Shown: one piece after another, positions 19,357 to 28,621 of the stretch | How positions within the stretch are numbered: position 1 is the stretch's first letter | Layout of the letters: the number at the start of each line of letters is the position of its first letter | DNA from: CAZSDP01 sp964605665 | GTDB lineage: Bacteria > Planctomycetota > UBA8108 > UBA1146 | NCBI GenBank assembly: GCA_964605665.1 | Contig: CAZSDP010000001.1 | Location: forward strand, 267,150-331,149 | Length of the DNA: 64,000 bases | Direction: 5' to 3' | Notes under the pieces: model-generated | What the model was told of the DNA's origin: nothing | The model's input: the letters and a program-made list of their open reading frames with translations, nothing else | Databases searched by the model: none | Program-made: the position numbers and the translations under genes

Positions 19357-20061
19357 CCGGTTGCGTGGCGGCCCACTCTCAAAGCCGCTGAGGCATTGTA
19401 CTGCACCTTGAGTATCACCTAGCGATGCAACGACTGTCCTCACAGAGAAGCGTCAGCCCGCCAGGCCGCACTCGGGGCCCATCTCCCCCTTACAAGTCAC
19501 GATCGCTGTCCCGCCGGAGACCGAAATGAAAACCACCGATCTCCCTACCGGTGAGAACCTCAATTCCCCCGATCAACGAGAACCCCTATAGTGAACTGAG
19601 CAAGAGTCTCCAAGTCGACCGGAACTCAGCCAACCGACCAATTTTCTCTGCTATGCTAGAAACCTTGACCCGGTAGGAGATCGGGGAGTTGCCCACACGG
19701 GGAGTCGGCCATTGGGCAGGGAGTCCTGGAAGCGCTAGGGCTGCATTGGGCACGGTGCCGGCAAAGGCGATAAACGATCGAACTTGGCTGTAACCGTGGA
19801 TCTTTCGCTTCAATTGATCCTTTAGCACCGACGATCCCCTGCAAATCACCTCCTCCACTTGAGCAATTCGAGGCTGTGGCCGATTGCAACTGTGGTTGAG
19901 GTGCTGCGTGAGGCCGACATGGGAATTCTTGGACATCCCCCATCTCTCACTATAATCCGAGAAGCACCTTCGACTCCGAGTCGCTGCAACGCGAAGTGAA
20001 AATGATCGTCCACCACCTGAGGCAATCCTATCGGGGATTAAGCTCTCGGAAGGGAGACCCG
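19357..20061. other. Intergenic region between divergent genes
   Basis: About 700 bp separate argS from the five-repeat secreted protein. A TATGCT element near 19650 and a TTGACC near 19665 could belong to promoters, but spacing is not convincing. The stretch around 19665-19800 is GC-rich with short inverted repeats; I could not match it to 6S, SRP, RNase P or tmRNA consensus segments. Confidence 0.35.
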
Positions 20062-21327
20062 ATGAAGACCCAATCCTCTCCTCACTGCGGACTCATCAGA
20101 CTCTGTCACGATCGACTCCCCAGACTCTACCTCGGCCTCACCCTAAGCCTGCTCATCGGAATGCAATCTGAGGTGATCCCTGCCAACGGAAAGCTCAGTC
20201 TTTCAGCAGAAGTCGCGGAAAACTCTCCTGAGTACTCAGACGAGAACCTTGCGGGTGTCGTCCCAAACAGCTTCGGAGATCTGCTGACCGCGACCGGGGC
20301 CCTCAATCGCCAGACGCTCGTCTTCCAGAACACGACGAGAGAGATCCGATTCGTAGAGGTGAATGGTCCCAAGTTGCAGAAGACCGCCTACTTATTCAAA
20401 TCCTCGTCCAACAACTCTGCCGAAGTGCTGAAAGACACCGATTCAGAGTGGCAAGATGTTGAGGTGGGGACGATTCCAGAACGCTTTGGGACTTTACGAG
20501 GAGTCTTCGGCGATCGAGGTTCATACAATCTTGTGTTCGAGAACTCAGATCATGAGATTCGTACGGTACCCTATACGGGAAATAAACTGACTCAACGCTG
20601 CTACTTGATACAGAGGCACTCCGGAAAGTGGTCTCCTCCCACAAAGTCTAGGGATCCAAAGCGATCCACTGATGATGGCTGGGAAGAAGCTTACTCCGGT
20701 GGTATCCCAAAACAACTTGGGACTCTCGCTCAAGTAACCGCGAGCGGTAAGCGCTGCACGTTTGTCTTTCAAAGCCCCACTTGGAACGACCTCTATCTCA
20801 TCGAGTTTCTTTCACCGCGCCTCAAGAACCTCGCGATTCCAATCTACACCCAATCCCCGAAGTCGTGGTCGAAGGAAGAGCGTAAAGCGCGTCGAACCTG
20901 GGAAATGGGCCTGGGTAAGATTGGCTGGCCAGCGCCGTCTTCCTCCAATATCGGCTGGCTACCAGACTACCTGGGCACACTGACCGCCACGAGTGGATCA
21001 CTTGGCGAACAAGATCTGAATCTAGTATTTCAGTCCGATGAAGATCTTCGGGTCGTCTCCGTTCGTGGAAAACTATCAAAATCGGTCGAATGGATTCAGC
21101 GTCCAGATTTCGAGGTAAGAAAGAAGCGCTCACGATCTCCGGGATGGACAGATCAGCCGATCGGGGGTCTTCCGACGACCTTCGGCGAACTCAAGGCGAT
21201 CTGTCGTATTGGTGAAGCCCGCCAGAGACTTCTGGTCCTTCAAAACGACGAAGGCGAGATTCGGATTATCGAGATGCTCGGCAGCCAAATTCCAGAAAGG
21301 GTCACTCGCATCGAGCGCGAATATTAA
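20062..21327 (+). CDS. Secreted protein with five tandem beta-type repeats
   Basis: The ATG at 20062 follows GGGAGA at good spacing and gives a clear signal peptide (LYLGLTLSLLIGMQSEV) ; an ATG at 19996 is less likely. The 421-residue product contains five repeats of about 70-85 residues, beginning near 66, 137, 214, 299 and 369. Each reads P-x-x-(F/L)-G-x-L, a short turn, (L/F)V(F/L)Q(N/S) or LVFEN, then an (E/D)(I/L)R-V strand and a G-x-x-L turn. The repeat length and strand pattern suggest a five-bladed beta-propeller or a similar solenoid. I do not recognise a family or catalytic residues. The gene is monocistronic. Confidence 0.75.
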   Translation: MKTQSSPHCGLIRLCHDRLPRLYLGLTLSLLIGMQSEVIPANGKLSLSAEVAENSPEYSDENLAGVVPNSFGDLLTATGALNRQTLVFQNTTREIRFVEVNGPKLQKTAYLFKSSSNNSAEVLKDTDSEWQDVEVGTIPERFGTLRGVFGDRGSYNLVFENSDHEIRTVPYTGNKLTQRCYLIQRHSGKWSPPTKSRDPKRSTDDGWEEAYSGGIPKQLGTLAQVTASGKRCTFVFQSPTWNDLYLIEFLSPRLKNLAIPIYTQSPKSWSKEERKARRTWEMGLGKIGWPAPSSSNIGWLPDYLGTLTATSGSLGEQDLNLVFQSDEDLRVVSVRGKLSKSVEWIQRPDFEVRKKRSRSPGWTDQPIGGLPTTFGELKAICRIGEARQRLLVLQNDEGEIRIIEMLGSQIPERVTRIEREY

Positions 21328-22054
21328 TGAAGAGCCATTCAGGTCACCTTCTCGTCAGTTAGAAGCTCACCGATGATAGAGTTTCGAAAAAACTGGAAGG
21401 TGGACCCGAATCATCATTGCGCGGCAGGGCGAGCGATCCCCAGTAATCAAAGTTTTATGTGTGTTGTGCGCAACTTTCCAACTGATCCGAGTCCTTCCTT
21501 CCATGCCCCACTCAGCTGACAACCGACGTTTGGCCAATCGAAGCTGACAAAAGCCTCACCAAGCAACACTCATCGAATCTTGCTAGTGACGCAGCGCCTT
21601 GCTAGTGACGCAGAGAAACCACGGTGTGCTTTTAGTCGCAACGGTCATCACCTGGCCCGGCTATCGAGACTGTGAAGCTCCATGAACCATCGTCACCTCC
21701 TCAGATACGATCGATTCCAACTCATAGTCCGGGAGTGCAAACCGAAGCAAGCACCTCCACTGCTGCATGAACTTTGAGCCTTACGGACAAGTGGGAGCTT
21801 TCCGAGGAAGCTACATCCTCACCATTCTTCGAATGGCATCAGAACCATGGCAAAATTCTTTCCGAAACTTCTCACCGTCGTAAGTCGTTCCCACACTGCG
21901 TATCTTCATGAATCGCAACCGACTTGCTCGTCCGGCAGGGGACGAGGACCAGTCCACGTCCGGACAGATCGTCTTCAATCAACCTGGAGCACTAGCCCTC
22001 TGCAGGAGACCTCGATACCCTCTCTTCTCATCGACTCATCTCAAAGGAGCCCTT
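21328..22054. other. Long intergenic region with a short direct repeat
   Basis: These 727 bp precede mazG. A 16-bp sequence (CTTGCTAGTGACGCAG) occurs twice with a 19-bp period at 21579-21594 and 21598-21613. I see no credible gene, and no terminator hairpin with a U-run. Confidence 0.4.
21579..21613. repeat. Two-copy 16-bp direct repeat
   Basis: Two identical copies of CTTGCTAGTGACGCAG are spaced by three bases. It may be a simple slippage duplication or a paired binding site; nothing in the sequence separates these. Confidence 0.6.
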
Positions 22055-22891
22055 GTGACGGAACCACCAGAAGAAAAATCTCGACGCAGTGTCCCCTCCG
22101 GTTCAGGTATCCCTCGTCTCAAGGCAATCGTCGATCGCCTCAGATCACCAGGCGGCTGCCCGTGGGATCTCGAACAGACTCCAGAGACTTTGAAGCCGTT
22201 CTTGCTCGAAGAGGCTCATGAAGTCGCAGAAGCGATTGAGAGTGGAAACCCAACAGATCTTCGCGACGAGCTCGGGGATCTTTTGATGAACATTTTTCTA
22301 CAAGCCAGAATTGGAGAAGAAACAGGGACCTTCACTCTGGAGGAACTTGCAGACAGTATCTCTGAGAAACTGATACGACGGCATCCTCATGTGTTCGGCA
22401 ATGTGCACGTCCATGATTCCGATCAAGTTCGGAAGAACTGGGAAGAGATCAAGAAAAGGGAAAAGGGGACCTCAGAAGCAGACGAGAGCGTGATACGAAC
22501 TCTGCCTGCATCTCTCCCTGCTCTCAGCCGAGCGATGCGAGTGGGACAAATGGCTGCTGAAGTTGGGTTCGATTGGCCAGACTCCATTGGCCCCCTCAAG
22601 AAAATTGCTGAGGAGTTAGAAGAAGTCCGAGCGGCGCACAAAACAGCCGATACAGAAGAAGTCTCTGCCGAAGTCGGGGACCTCCTGTTCGCCATCACTT
22701 CCTTTTGCCGAAAGACTGAAATCGACCCAGAACAAGCCCTGAAAAATGCATTAGATCGCTTTACAGGACGTTTTCGCACCATAGAGAAACAACTGAAAGA
22801 TTCGGACGACCACTCACTTCCAGTCCTTGACACCCTCTGGGAGCAGGCAAAGCGGATGCATGAGCCTGGAAGTTCTTCAGACTCGCGTTAA
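22055..22891 (+). CDS. mazG: Nucleoside triphosphate pyrophosphohydrolase MazG
   Basis: MazG hydrolyses NTPs and dNTPs to monophosphates and lowers ppGpp-related stress signals in E. coli. The 278-residue product contains two MazG domains, each with the metal-binding glutamate cluster: EEAHEVAEAIE plus DELGDLLMN in the first and EELEEVRAA plus AEVGDLLFA in the second. The segment CPWDLEQTPETLKPFLLEE is typical of the N-terminal domain. The start is set at a GTG with AAAGGAGC seven bases upstream; a longer frame from 21908 lacks both a ribosome site and family likeness. It lies 35 bp upstream of a MoxR ATPase gene. Confidence 0.93.
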   Translation: MTEPPEEKSRRSVPSGSGIPRLKAIVDRLRSPGGCPWDLEQTPETLKPFLLEEAHEVAEAIESGNPTDLRDELGDLLMNIFLQARIGEETGTFTLEELADSISEKLIRRHPHVFGNVHVHDSDQVRKNWEEIKKREKGTSEADESVIRTLPASLPALSRAMRVGQMAAEVGFDWPDSIGPLKKIAEELEEVRAAHKTADTEEVSAEVGDLLFAITSFCRKTEIDPEQALKNALDRFTGRFRTIEKQLKDSDDHSLPVLDTLWEQAKRMHEPGSSSDSR

Positions 22892-22926
22892 TCTGTTCCA
22901 GCCAAAGGCAATTGAGAGGAGCAGCG

Positions 22927-24060
22927 ATGAACTCTGGCCCAATTTCTACGCGACCGGGAAGCCCTCCCACGATGACAACAGACGAAAAAGAGCTACTTCG
23001 TCGCATGCCGGAGGTCCAACAACGCCTTCGAGATGGAATCGGTCAACGCGTACTCGGCCAGCAGGACACGATTCGTCAACTGCTCATCTGCTTTATCGCC
23101 AACGGACACACCCTAGTCGTGGGGGTTCCAGGGCTTGCAAAAACTCTGATGATTCGGACGCTATCTGAGCTCCTCGATTTGGACTTCGCCCGAATTCAGT
23201 TTACTCCAGATCTCATGCCTTCCGATATCACAGGGACTTCAATCTTGGTGCAAGACGAGGCGAGTCAGAATAGGGAGTTCAAGTTTCGGCCAGGTCCGAT
23301 CTTCGCCAATCTTCTCCTTGCCGACGAAATCAATCGAACTCCTCCAAAGACCCAGTCTTCTCTGTTGGAAGCGATGGAAGAGGGTCAAGTTACAGCGATG
23401 GGGAAAAGCCATCGTCTCCATCCTCCATTTTTCGTATTGGCGACTCAAAACCCAATCGAACAAGAAGGAACCTACCCCCTCCCCGTGACTCAGCTCGATC
23501 GATTTCTTTTCCAGATCATCATCGGATATCCCGATTCAGACACAGAATTCGAGGTCGTCGCCACGACCACTTCCAAACCAGAGGCCCCACTCCAGCCAAT
23601 TTTGACTCGAGAAGAAGTGTCCGCTCTCCTCTCGTTACCGAGCAAGATTGAGATTCCCTCCTCATTTCATGAACGGGCAGTTGCACTCGCTCGAGCCACC
23701 AGACCCGACGAAGAAAGCGCGTCCGCGACAACGAAGGAGCTGCTCGCTTGGGGTGCTGGACCTCGAGGCGTCCAAGCCATTTTGAGCGCTGCACGAGCAG
23801 CAGCGGTCCTAGACGGACGCGATCGCGTTGAGCGCCAGGATTATGAAGAGGTTGTCCTACCGGCACTGCGACACCGAATTCTGCTCAGCTATCATGCTGA
23901 AGCGGAGGGCATTCCTCCTGAAAAGGTGTTGCGCAAAATCCGCCGGGAGATCGGCGACTGGAAAGGAAGCGTTGAGGAACCGGAAGAATCTGGACCGGGA
24001 ATATGGTCAAGGTTGATGAAGAAGGCGTCAGACACAACGCCACCATTCCGCAAGAAGTAA
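22927..24060 (+). CDS. MoxR-family AAA+ ATPase
   Basis: MoxR ATPases act as chaperones for cofactor insertion or complex assembly, usually with a VWA-domain partner. This 377-residue protein has Walker A GVPGLAKT near residue 68, Walker B LLADEIN near 130, the segment TQSSLLEAMEEGQVT, sensor-1 ATQNPIEQEGTYPLP and a lid domain. The ATG at 22927 has GAGAGGAGC upstream. The usual neighbours of MoxR (DUF58, VWA, transglutaminase genes) are not adjacent; the nearest VWA genes in the window are at 11.2 and 58 kb and encode secreted proteins, so a partnership is not implied. mazG is directly upstream, prkA is convergent downstream. Confidence 0.92.
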   Translation: MNSGPISTRPGSPPTMTTDEKELLRRMPEVQQRLRDGIGQRVLGQQDTIRQLLICFIANGHTLVVGVPGLAKTLMIRTLSELLDLDFARIQFTPDLMPSDITGTSILVQDEASQNREFKFRPGPIFANLLLADEINRTPPKTQSSLLEAMEEGQVTAMGKSHRLHPPFFVLATQNPIEQEGTYPLPVTQLDRFLFQIIIGYPDSDTEFEVVATTTSKPEAPLQPILTREEVSALLSLPSKIEIPSSFHERAVALARATRPDEESASATTKELLAWGAGPRGVQAILSAARAAAVLDGRDRVERQDYEEVVLPALRHRILLSYHAEAEGIPPEKVLRKIRREIGDWKGSVEEPEESGPGIWSRLMKKASDTTPPFRKK

Positions 24061-24120
24061 CGCCTGCGGCTCTGTCCTAAATGCTACCGTGTAATGACAA
24101 ATCCTTGAGAGCGTTCTCGA

Positions 24121-26364
24121 CTATCGCGACTGCAACACGAATGCGATGACATCTCGAGCACAGTTCGAACAATACCCATACTTACTTGTCATCTTCTCCA
24201 ATGCGCGCTCCACTTCACCACGCTCCCTCGTATCGAGGAATTCTTGCTCATCGGTGAAGTACTTCAGGATGTTCTGTTCAATAATCATCAGAGCGCGATC
24301 TCGCTCACGATAGAAACTCTGCTTGAGCATCGTATAAATCTCGGGGAACAGCTCACGATAATTGATCGGCTCATCTGGATGATCGATGGAATACGCGGCA
24401 ATCTTGGTGATCAAATTCGATCTGAATGCAGCAACTTCTTCACGCAGGCTGAGCAGGCCTTCAATCCGTTGCATCAGTTCTTCCGATGGGGAGACATACT
24501 CGCCGCGTGAAGGAACAAAGAGCTTTTCGCCAAGATCAAAAGCCTTCACATGGTGGAAGTAGTCTTCAAAAACACGCTCGTATTCCTGTTCCTCAACGAG
24601 CCCGATACTATCGAAGACTTCTTGTTCAACCCGTTTTAGGTAGTGTTCTTTCACGTCTTCGATGAATCTCGCGCAGTCGTTGTAGCCATTGTCGACGGGA
24701 ACTCGCAAAAACTCGTAGACCGAAGTATCCCGCACCAGTTTCTCTAGCTCTTTGAAGACGGCCATCGGCACGAGGCAGTCAAAGTTTCGGTTTTCTGCAG
24801 CATCGGCGAGCAAGGTCATCATCTCTCGAGGAGATGCACCTCTTCTCCCCTCATACTCCGCTCCATAAATCCCCTCAAACTCCCCTTCGGCTTCATTGTG
24901 CTCTAACCGTAGTGATCGTATCGCGCCTTTCAGGAGCTTACGTTCATCGTCGCGCAACTCTATCGGCACTTCCCCACTGTCGTAGAGGGCAGACTTTTGT
25001 AGCGGCGTGAGTCGGGCGACAATTGGAGCCAATTCAGGAGAGAAGTTCTTTGGGCTAGGCCGACGTAGGCGAGTCAACACCGACCACATCGCTGTAACCT
25101 CTGCTGTATGAGGGGCCACATGGCGCCCCCGTGCATACAACTCGATGTGACGGTCGTAAAGGATCGCTTCTTTTGAGTACTGAAGAAGGTAGGGAACCGG
25201 AATCAGACTCAATCGACCTTTGAAACTCGAGAAATCAGGATTGCGCTTGAACATCGCCAGAGGCTTTTCATTGCCCGTTCCCAGCAGTATGAGATCGAGG
25301 TAAGCGATGTAGCCGGGAAGATGAATCGTCCCCTTTTCGGATGTCGTCAGCAGGTACTTGTTTGCCTCCATCGGACGCTTGAGGAAGTCGGAATACTCAA
25401 CGATTCCCTTGTTCGCATCGACGAGATCTCCGACCGCCTCAATGAGCGTGACATTCTGCAGAACTGCAGGCAGGTGCGAGAATGGTTCGTACTGTATGGG
25501 GCGGGTCCCCGCATCGATGTTTCCTTGCGGTTCGATCGAAACCGCAGCACTCCGATAGCGTTTTGAGAAGAAGTAGCGCTCAATCTGAATGTGGCGCATG
25601 ACTTCGCTCCAATCGCCACCGTATGCAGCGAGAAGAGCTTCATAGATCGCTTTATTTTTTGGACTGAGCTGCCCCTCAAGAATCCACTTGTAGTTGAAAC
25701 CACTTCGGTTCTGAATCTCTGGGTGTGCCTCCAAGACTTGCTCGATCAGCGGGATTCGCTCTTGCTTCGGAATAAGAAAAAGAGGCGAGTCCTTGAGTTC
25801 ACATTGGAGCTTTGCACCGAGATCAGACGGCTTCAGGAATGCATACGTCTCGGGCAAATCTGAATGAACCGCATCAAAACCGATCGATCCAGAGTCATCC
25901 GACTTCAAAGGGAACATCCAATTGAACCGATAAAGCGCGCCTTCCGGCTTGATGCTGTAGAACTCACAGCCACGCATGATCGCTTCAACAGTTGTGGATT
26001 TTGATGAACCACTCGGTCCATGAAGGAGGATCAGTTTGTCTGCGCGTCCTCGTTGAGCAAATTGACTCAGTTGGCGATAGATCGCATTCTGAACCCCTTC
26101 TTGCCCCACCAAACCGTCGAAAGGTCGGTCGAATTCAAGATCGAAAACCGAAAATCGGGCTTCAGACCGACCGATACAATCGACCTCGGTTCGACCAAAA
26201 GAGTCGAGCATATCGACGAGATACTGTGGAGAATTTCGAAGGTAGAGATATGGCTGTTCTCGGAAATGTTCCAAGAATTGGCCATAGCTGCGGATCCTCT
26301 GACGAGCCTCGAATCGCTCTTTGGAGCTCATCCCGAGACGAGATAGCTCGTCCGATATCCCCAT
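24121..26364 (-). CDS. prkA: PrkA-family serine protein kinase
   Basis: PrkA (YeaG) proteins combine an AAA-like ATPase core with a C-terminal domain and act in stress and stationary-phase responses. The P-loop is HGPSGSSKST near residue 103, with the following EAIMRGCEFYS typical of the family. The conserved tract ANKGIVEYSDFLKRP and the lid region TEVTAMWSVLTRLRRP-like helices are present. The ATG at 26364 follows GGGGTGA; a GTG at 26427 would add 21 unsupported residues. The protein ends with YCSNC, a CxxC pair near the C-terminus. The common partners spoVR and yeaH are not in the window. It is convergent with moxR. Confidence 0.92.
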   Translation of the reverse strand: MGISDELSRLGMSSKERFEARQRIRSYGQFLEHFREQPYLYLRNSPQYLVDMLDSFGRTEVDCIGRSEARFSVFDLEFDRPFDGLVGQEGVQNAIYRQLSQFAQRGRADKLILLHGPSGSSKSTTVEAIMRGCEFYSIKPEGALYRFNWMFPLKSDDSGSIGFDAVHSDLPETYAFLKPSDLGAKLQCELKDSPLFLIPKQERIPLIEQVLEAHPEIQNRSGFNYKWILEGQLSPKNKAIYEALLAAYGGDWSEVMRHIQIERYFFSKRYRSAAVSIEPQGNIDAGTRPIQYEPFSHLPAVLQNVTLIEAVGDLVDANKGIVEYSDFLKRPMEANKYLLTTSEKGTIHLPGYIAYLDLILLGTGNEKPLAMFKRNPDFSSFKGRLSLIPVPYLLQYSKEAILYDRHIELYARGRHVAPHTAEVTAMWSVLTRLRRPSPKNFSPELAPIVARLTPLQKSALYDSGEVPIELRDDERKLLKGAIRSLRLEHNEAEGEFEGIYGAEYEGRRGASPREMMTLLADAAENRNFDCLVPMAVFKELEKLVRDTSVYEFLRVPVDNGYNDCARFIEDVKEHYLKRVEQEVFDSIGLVEEQEYERVFEDYFHHVKAFDLGEKLFVPSRGEYVSPSEELMQRIEGLLSLREEVAAFRSNLITKIAAYSIDHPDEPINYRELFPEIYTMLKQSFYRERDRALMIIEQNILKYFTDEQEFLDTRERGEVERALEKMTSKYGYCSNCARDVIAFVLQSR

Positions 26365-26555
26365 GCTCACCCCTGTTCTTCGGCAACCAAGCTCCTTAGA
26401 GCTCGCGGATCGCTGTCCCCTACTCACCTCGCGTTCTCGAGGGAGTCCCTATCTTATCTCGGTTGTTGGCAGCATCTCCTGCACCCTACTTACGAAACTC
26501 CCACAAAGAGGTGCTTGGTGCCCCCGCGCGCCCACAAGCCCCTGAACGGTGGAAA

Positions 26556-27722
26556 TCAAGTGTAGGCGGCAATTCCCGTCACCGCATGGCCAATGATCAG
26601 GGTGTGAATGTCATGTGTTCCCTCGTAAGTAATGACACTCTCAAGATTGAGCATGTGCCTCCCCACGGGGTATTCATGAGTCACTCCATTTGCTCCATGT
26701 AGATCTCGAGCACTCCTCGCGATATCCAAGGCGATCTTCACGTTGTTTCGCTTGCCCATAGAGACCTGCTGAGGGGTCATCGTGCCTGCGTCTTTCAGTT
26801 GGGCAAGTCGGAGAGCGAGCAGCTGACCTTTTGTGATCTCACTCGCCATCTCCGCAAGCTTCGCTTGAACCAACTGAAAACTAGCAATCGGACGGTCAAA
26901 CTGAATACGGCTTACGGAGTATTTTCTGGCGCTATCGAAACACGCCATCGCAGACCCGACAGCTCCCCACGCAATGCCGTAGCGCGCCTGGGTGAGACAC
27001 GATAGTGGGCCCTTGAGTCCAGAGACCTCTGGAAGCAATTGCGATTTTGGGATTCTGCAATCCTGAAAGTGAAGCTCTGACGTCACCGATGCCCGGAGAG
27101 AGAACTTACCTTCCTGGAGAGTCGTCGAGAATCCAGGAGTCCCCTTCTCAACGACAAACCCACGAACCTCGCCATCGAGTTTCGCCCACACCACGGCAAC
27201 ATCAGCGACACACCCATTGGTGATCCACATCTTGTTTCCGTTGAGAATGTAAGAGTCTCCGTCTTCAACCGCGTGGGTAATCATCCCTCCCGGATTCGAG
27301 CCATAGTCAGGCTCGGTCAGACCAAAGCAACCGACGAACTCACCTGTCGCTAGCTTGGGCAGGTACTTCTGCTTTTGCTCTTCCGTTCCGAAGCGCCAGA
27401 TCGGATACATGACCAGGCCACCTTGAACGGAAACAAAGGATCGCAATCCAGAGTCTCCTCGCTCAAGCTCTTGCATGATCAAACCATAAGAAATCGAATC
27501 GAGTCCGGCGCAGCCGTAACCCTCGAGGTTTGCCCCGAGAAGTCCGAGCTCTCCCAATCCAGGAATCACTTCTTTGGGGAAGGTCCCCGCCATGAAGTGC
27601 TCCTCGATGTTCGGCATAAATTGTTCGTCGACGAAGTCGCGAACCGTTTGCCGAATCAGCCGTTGTTCTTCAGTCAGTAGGTCATCAATACGATAAAAAT
27701 CGAGTCCTTCGAAAGGCTCCAT
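26556..27722 (-). CDS. gcdH: Glutaryl-CoA dehydrogenase
   Basis: This 388-residue flavoprotein oxidatively decarboxylates glutaryl-CoA to crotonyl-CoA in lysine and tryptophan breakdown. The resemblance to human GCDH is close: GLRSFVSVQ supplies the glutarate-binding Arg94 and Ser98, CFGLTEPDYGSNP forms the flavin site, and the catalytic glutamate is in TYEGTHDIHTLI near residue 367. Arg94 and Ser98 are what separate this enzyme from other acyl-CoA dehydrogenases. The ATG at 27722 has GGGAGA upstream; a GTG at 27767 would add 15 residues. No electron-transfer flavoprotein gene is in the window. The crotonyl-CoA product could feed the FadJ/FadI pair at 7.6-11 kb. Confidence 0.93.
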   Translation of the reverse strand: MEPFEGLDFYRIDDLLTEEQRLIRQTVRDFVDEQFMPNIEEHFMAGTFPKEVIPGLGELGLLGANLEGYGCAGLDSISYGLIMQELERGDSGLRSFVSVQGGLVMYPIWRFGTEEQKQKYLPKLATGEFVGCFGLTEPDYGSNPGGMITHAVEDGDSYILNGNKMWITNGCVADVAVVWAKLDGEVRGFVVEKGTPGFSTTLQEGKFSLRASVTSELHFQDCRIPKSQLLPEVSGLKGPLSCLTQARYGIAWGAVGSAMACFDSARKYSVSRIQFDRPIASFQLVQAKLAEMASEITKGQLLALRLAQLKDAGTMTPQQVSMGKRNNVKIALDIARSARDLHGANGVTHEYPVGRHMLNLESVITYEGTHDIHTLIIGHAVTGIAAYT

Positions 27723-28039
27723 GACACGTGTCTCCCAGTTTAGAGCAGGCGTAGTACCCACCAGCACGGCTCCCCATGCTCTGGCTAGTACAATTGCCGG
27801 TCGAGATCAAATACCGGCCTCCGACTTAAATCCTACCGGTTTACGGCTCCGAGAGCCCCCGTTGCGCCCATTTTTGTGACCAAACTTTACAGCGGTGGCA
27901 AAGCCCCGACTGTTTGGGAACCGGGCAATCTTGGGCAGGACCACGCGCAACGCTGATTTGCCCTTCATCCTGGGATCATCTCGAGCGCAGTCCCGATTCT
28001 CACAGTCCCCCCCGGCTCCAGAAGAGCCGAGGAAATCAA
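27723..28039. other. Intergenic region upstream of gcdH
   Basis: This stretch lies between gcdH and the terminator of the tRNA-Glu transcript. It contains several GC-rich inverted segments (for example around 27840-27960), but I could not match these to a known RNA family. The gcdH promoter should lie near 27780-27820. Confidence 0.35.
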
Positions 28040-28074
28040 AAAAAATACAGCCGAGGGCAAATGCCCTCGGCTGA
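28040..28074 (-). terminator. Terminator of the tRNA-Glu transcript
   Basis: Read on the minus strand, a perfect 12-bp stem (CAGCCGAGGGCA with a two-base loop) is followed by a run of eight T. It lies eight bases after the tRNA-Glu gene. Confidence 0.88.
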
Positions 28075-28081
28075 TTTCAAA

Positions 28082-28156
28082 TGACCCCTAGGGGATTTGA
28101 ACCCCTGTTGCCAGGATGAAAACCTGGAGTCCTAGACCTGACTAGACGAAGGGGCC
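28082..28156 (-). tRNA. tRNA-Glu (TTC)
   Basis: The cloverleaf is complete: a seven-pair acceptor stem (GGCCCCT with AGGGGTC, one G-T pair), anticodon stem CCAGG/CCTGG with loop TTTTCAT giving anticodon TTC, and T-loop TTCAAAT. The discriminator is A and no CCA is encoded. It is one of the three tRNAs normally modified by SelU, which is encoded at 52.7 kb. Confidence 0.95.
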
Positions 28157-28398
28157 AGCGATTCTGAGTGGACCGGGGATCGGTGAAGAGTCCGCTGATC
28201 TGGGCGAAAAACGCTCAGGAGTCGAACCTCATTCCTCGAACTCGACCGGAGGCCACAGTTCCTATGTAAAAGACCGAGGTTCCCTTCCAACGGCCAGGAA
28301 TTCGAGATCAAAAGCTCGAAATCGAAGCCACGCCGATTCGCCAAGCCTCAATGGCTGCCAGACGAATCAAACCTCAGTCGATCCTATTCCAAAAAGAG

Positions 28399-28471
28399 TG
28401 AGGGCTGCTGGGCTCGAACCAGCGACCATCGCCTTAAAAGGGCGGTGCTCTACCAACTGAGCTAAGCCCCC
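28399..28471 (-). tRNA. tRNA-Lys (TTT)
   Basis: The acceptor stem is GGGGGCT with AGCCCTC and the anticodon loop is CTTTTAA, giving TTT. The T arm GCTGG/CCAGC with loop TTCGAGC is perfect. The first anticodon-stem pair (27-43) is a C-A mismatch. The discriminator is A and CCA is not encoded. It lies 242 bp upstream of tRNA-Glu in the same direction. Confidence 0.94.
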
Positions 28472-28621
28472 ACAAACTCCCAAATTCATGCGGATCTGGG
28501 ACAAAGCGGGATCCAGGTCCGGAAGCGGACCAGTCGGGGGATTATAGGAACCGCCATCAAGACGTCAACCTTGCGCTGGACCGATCCTCAAGCTTCTGAA
28601 GACAGAATCCCGAATCCCGGC

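Noticed and set aside
19600..19990. A 6S, SRP, RNase P or tmRNA gene in the argS upstream gap
   Set aside because: I looked for the conserved segments of these RNAs on both strands and found none.
27840..27960. A cobalamin-riboswitch-like segment (GCCACCGCTGTAA on the minus strand)
   Set aside because: The rest of the B12-box consensus is missing and the next gene, gcdH, is not a cobalamin gene.
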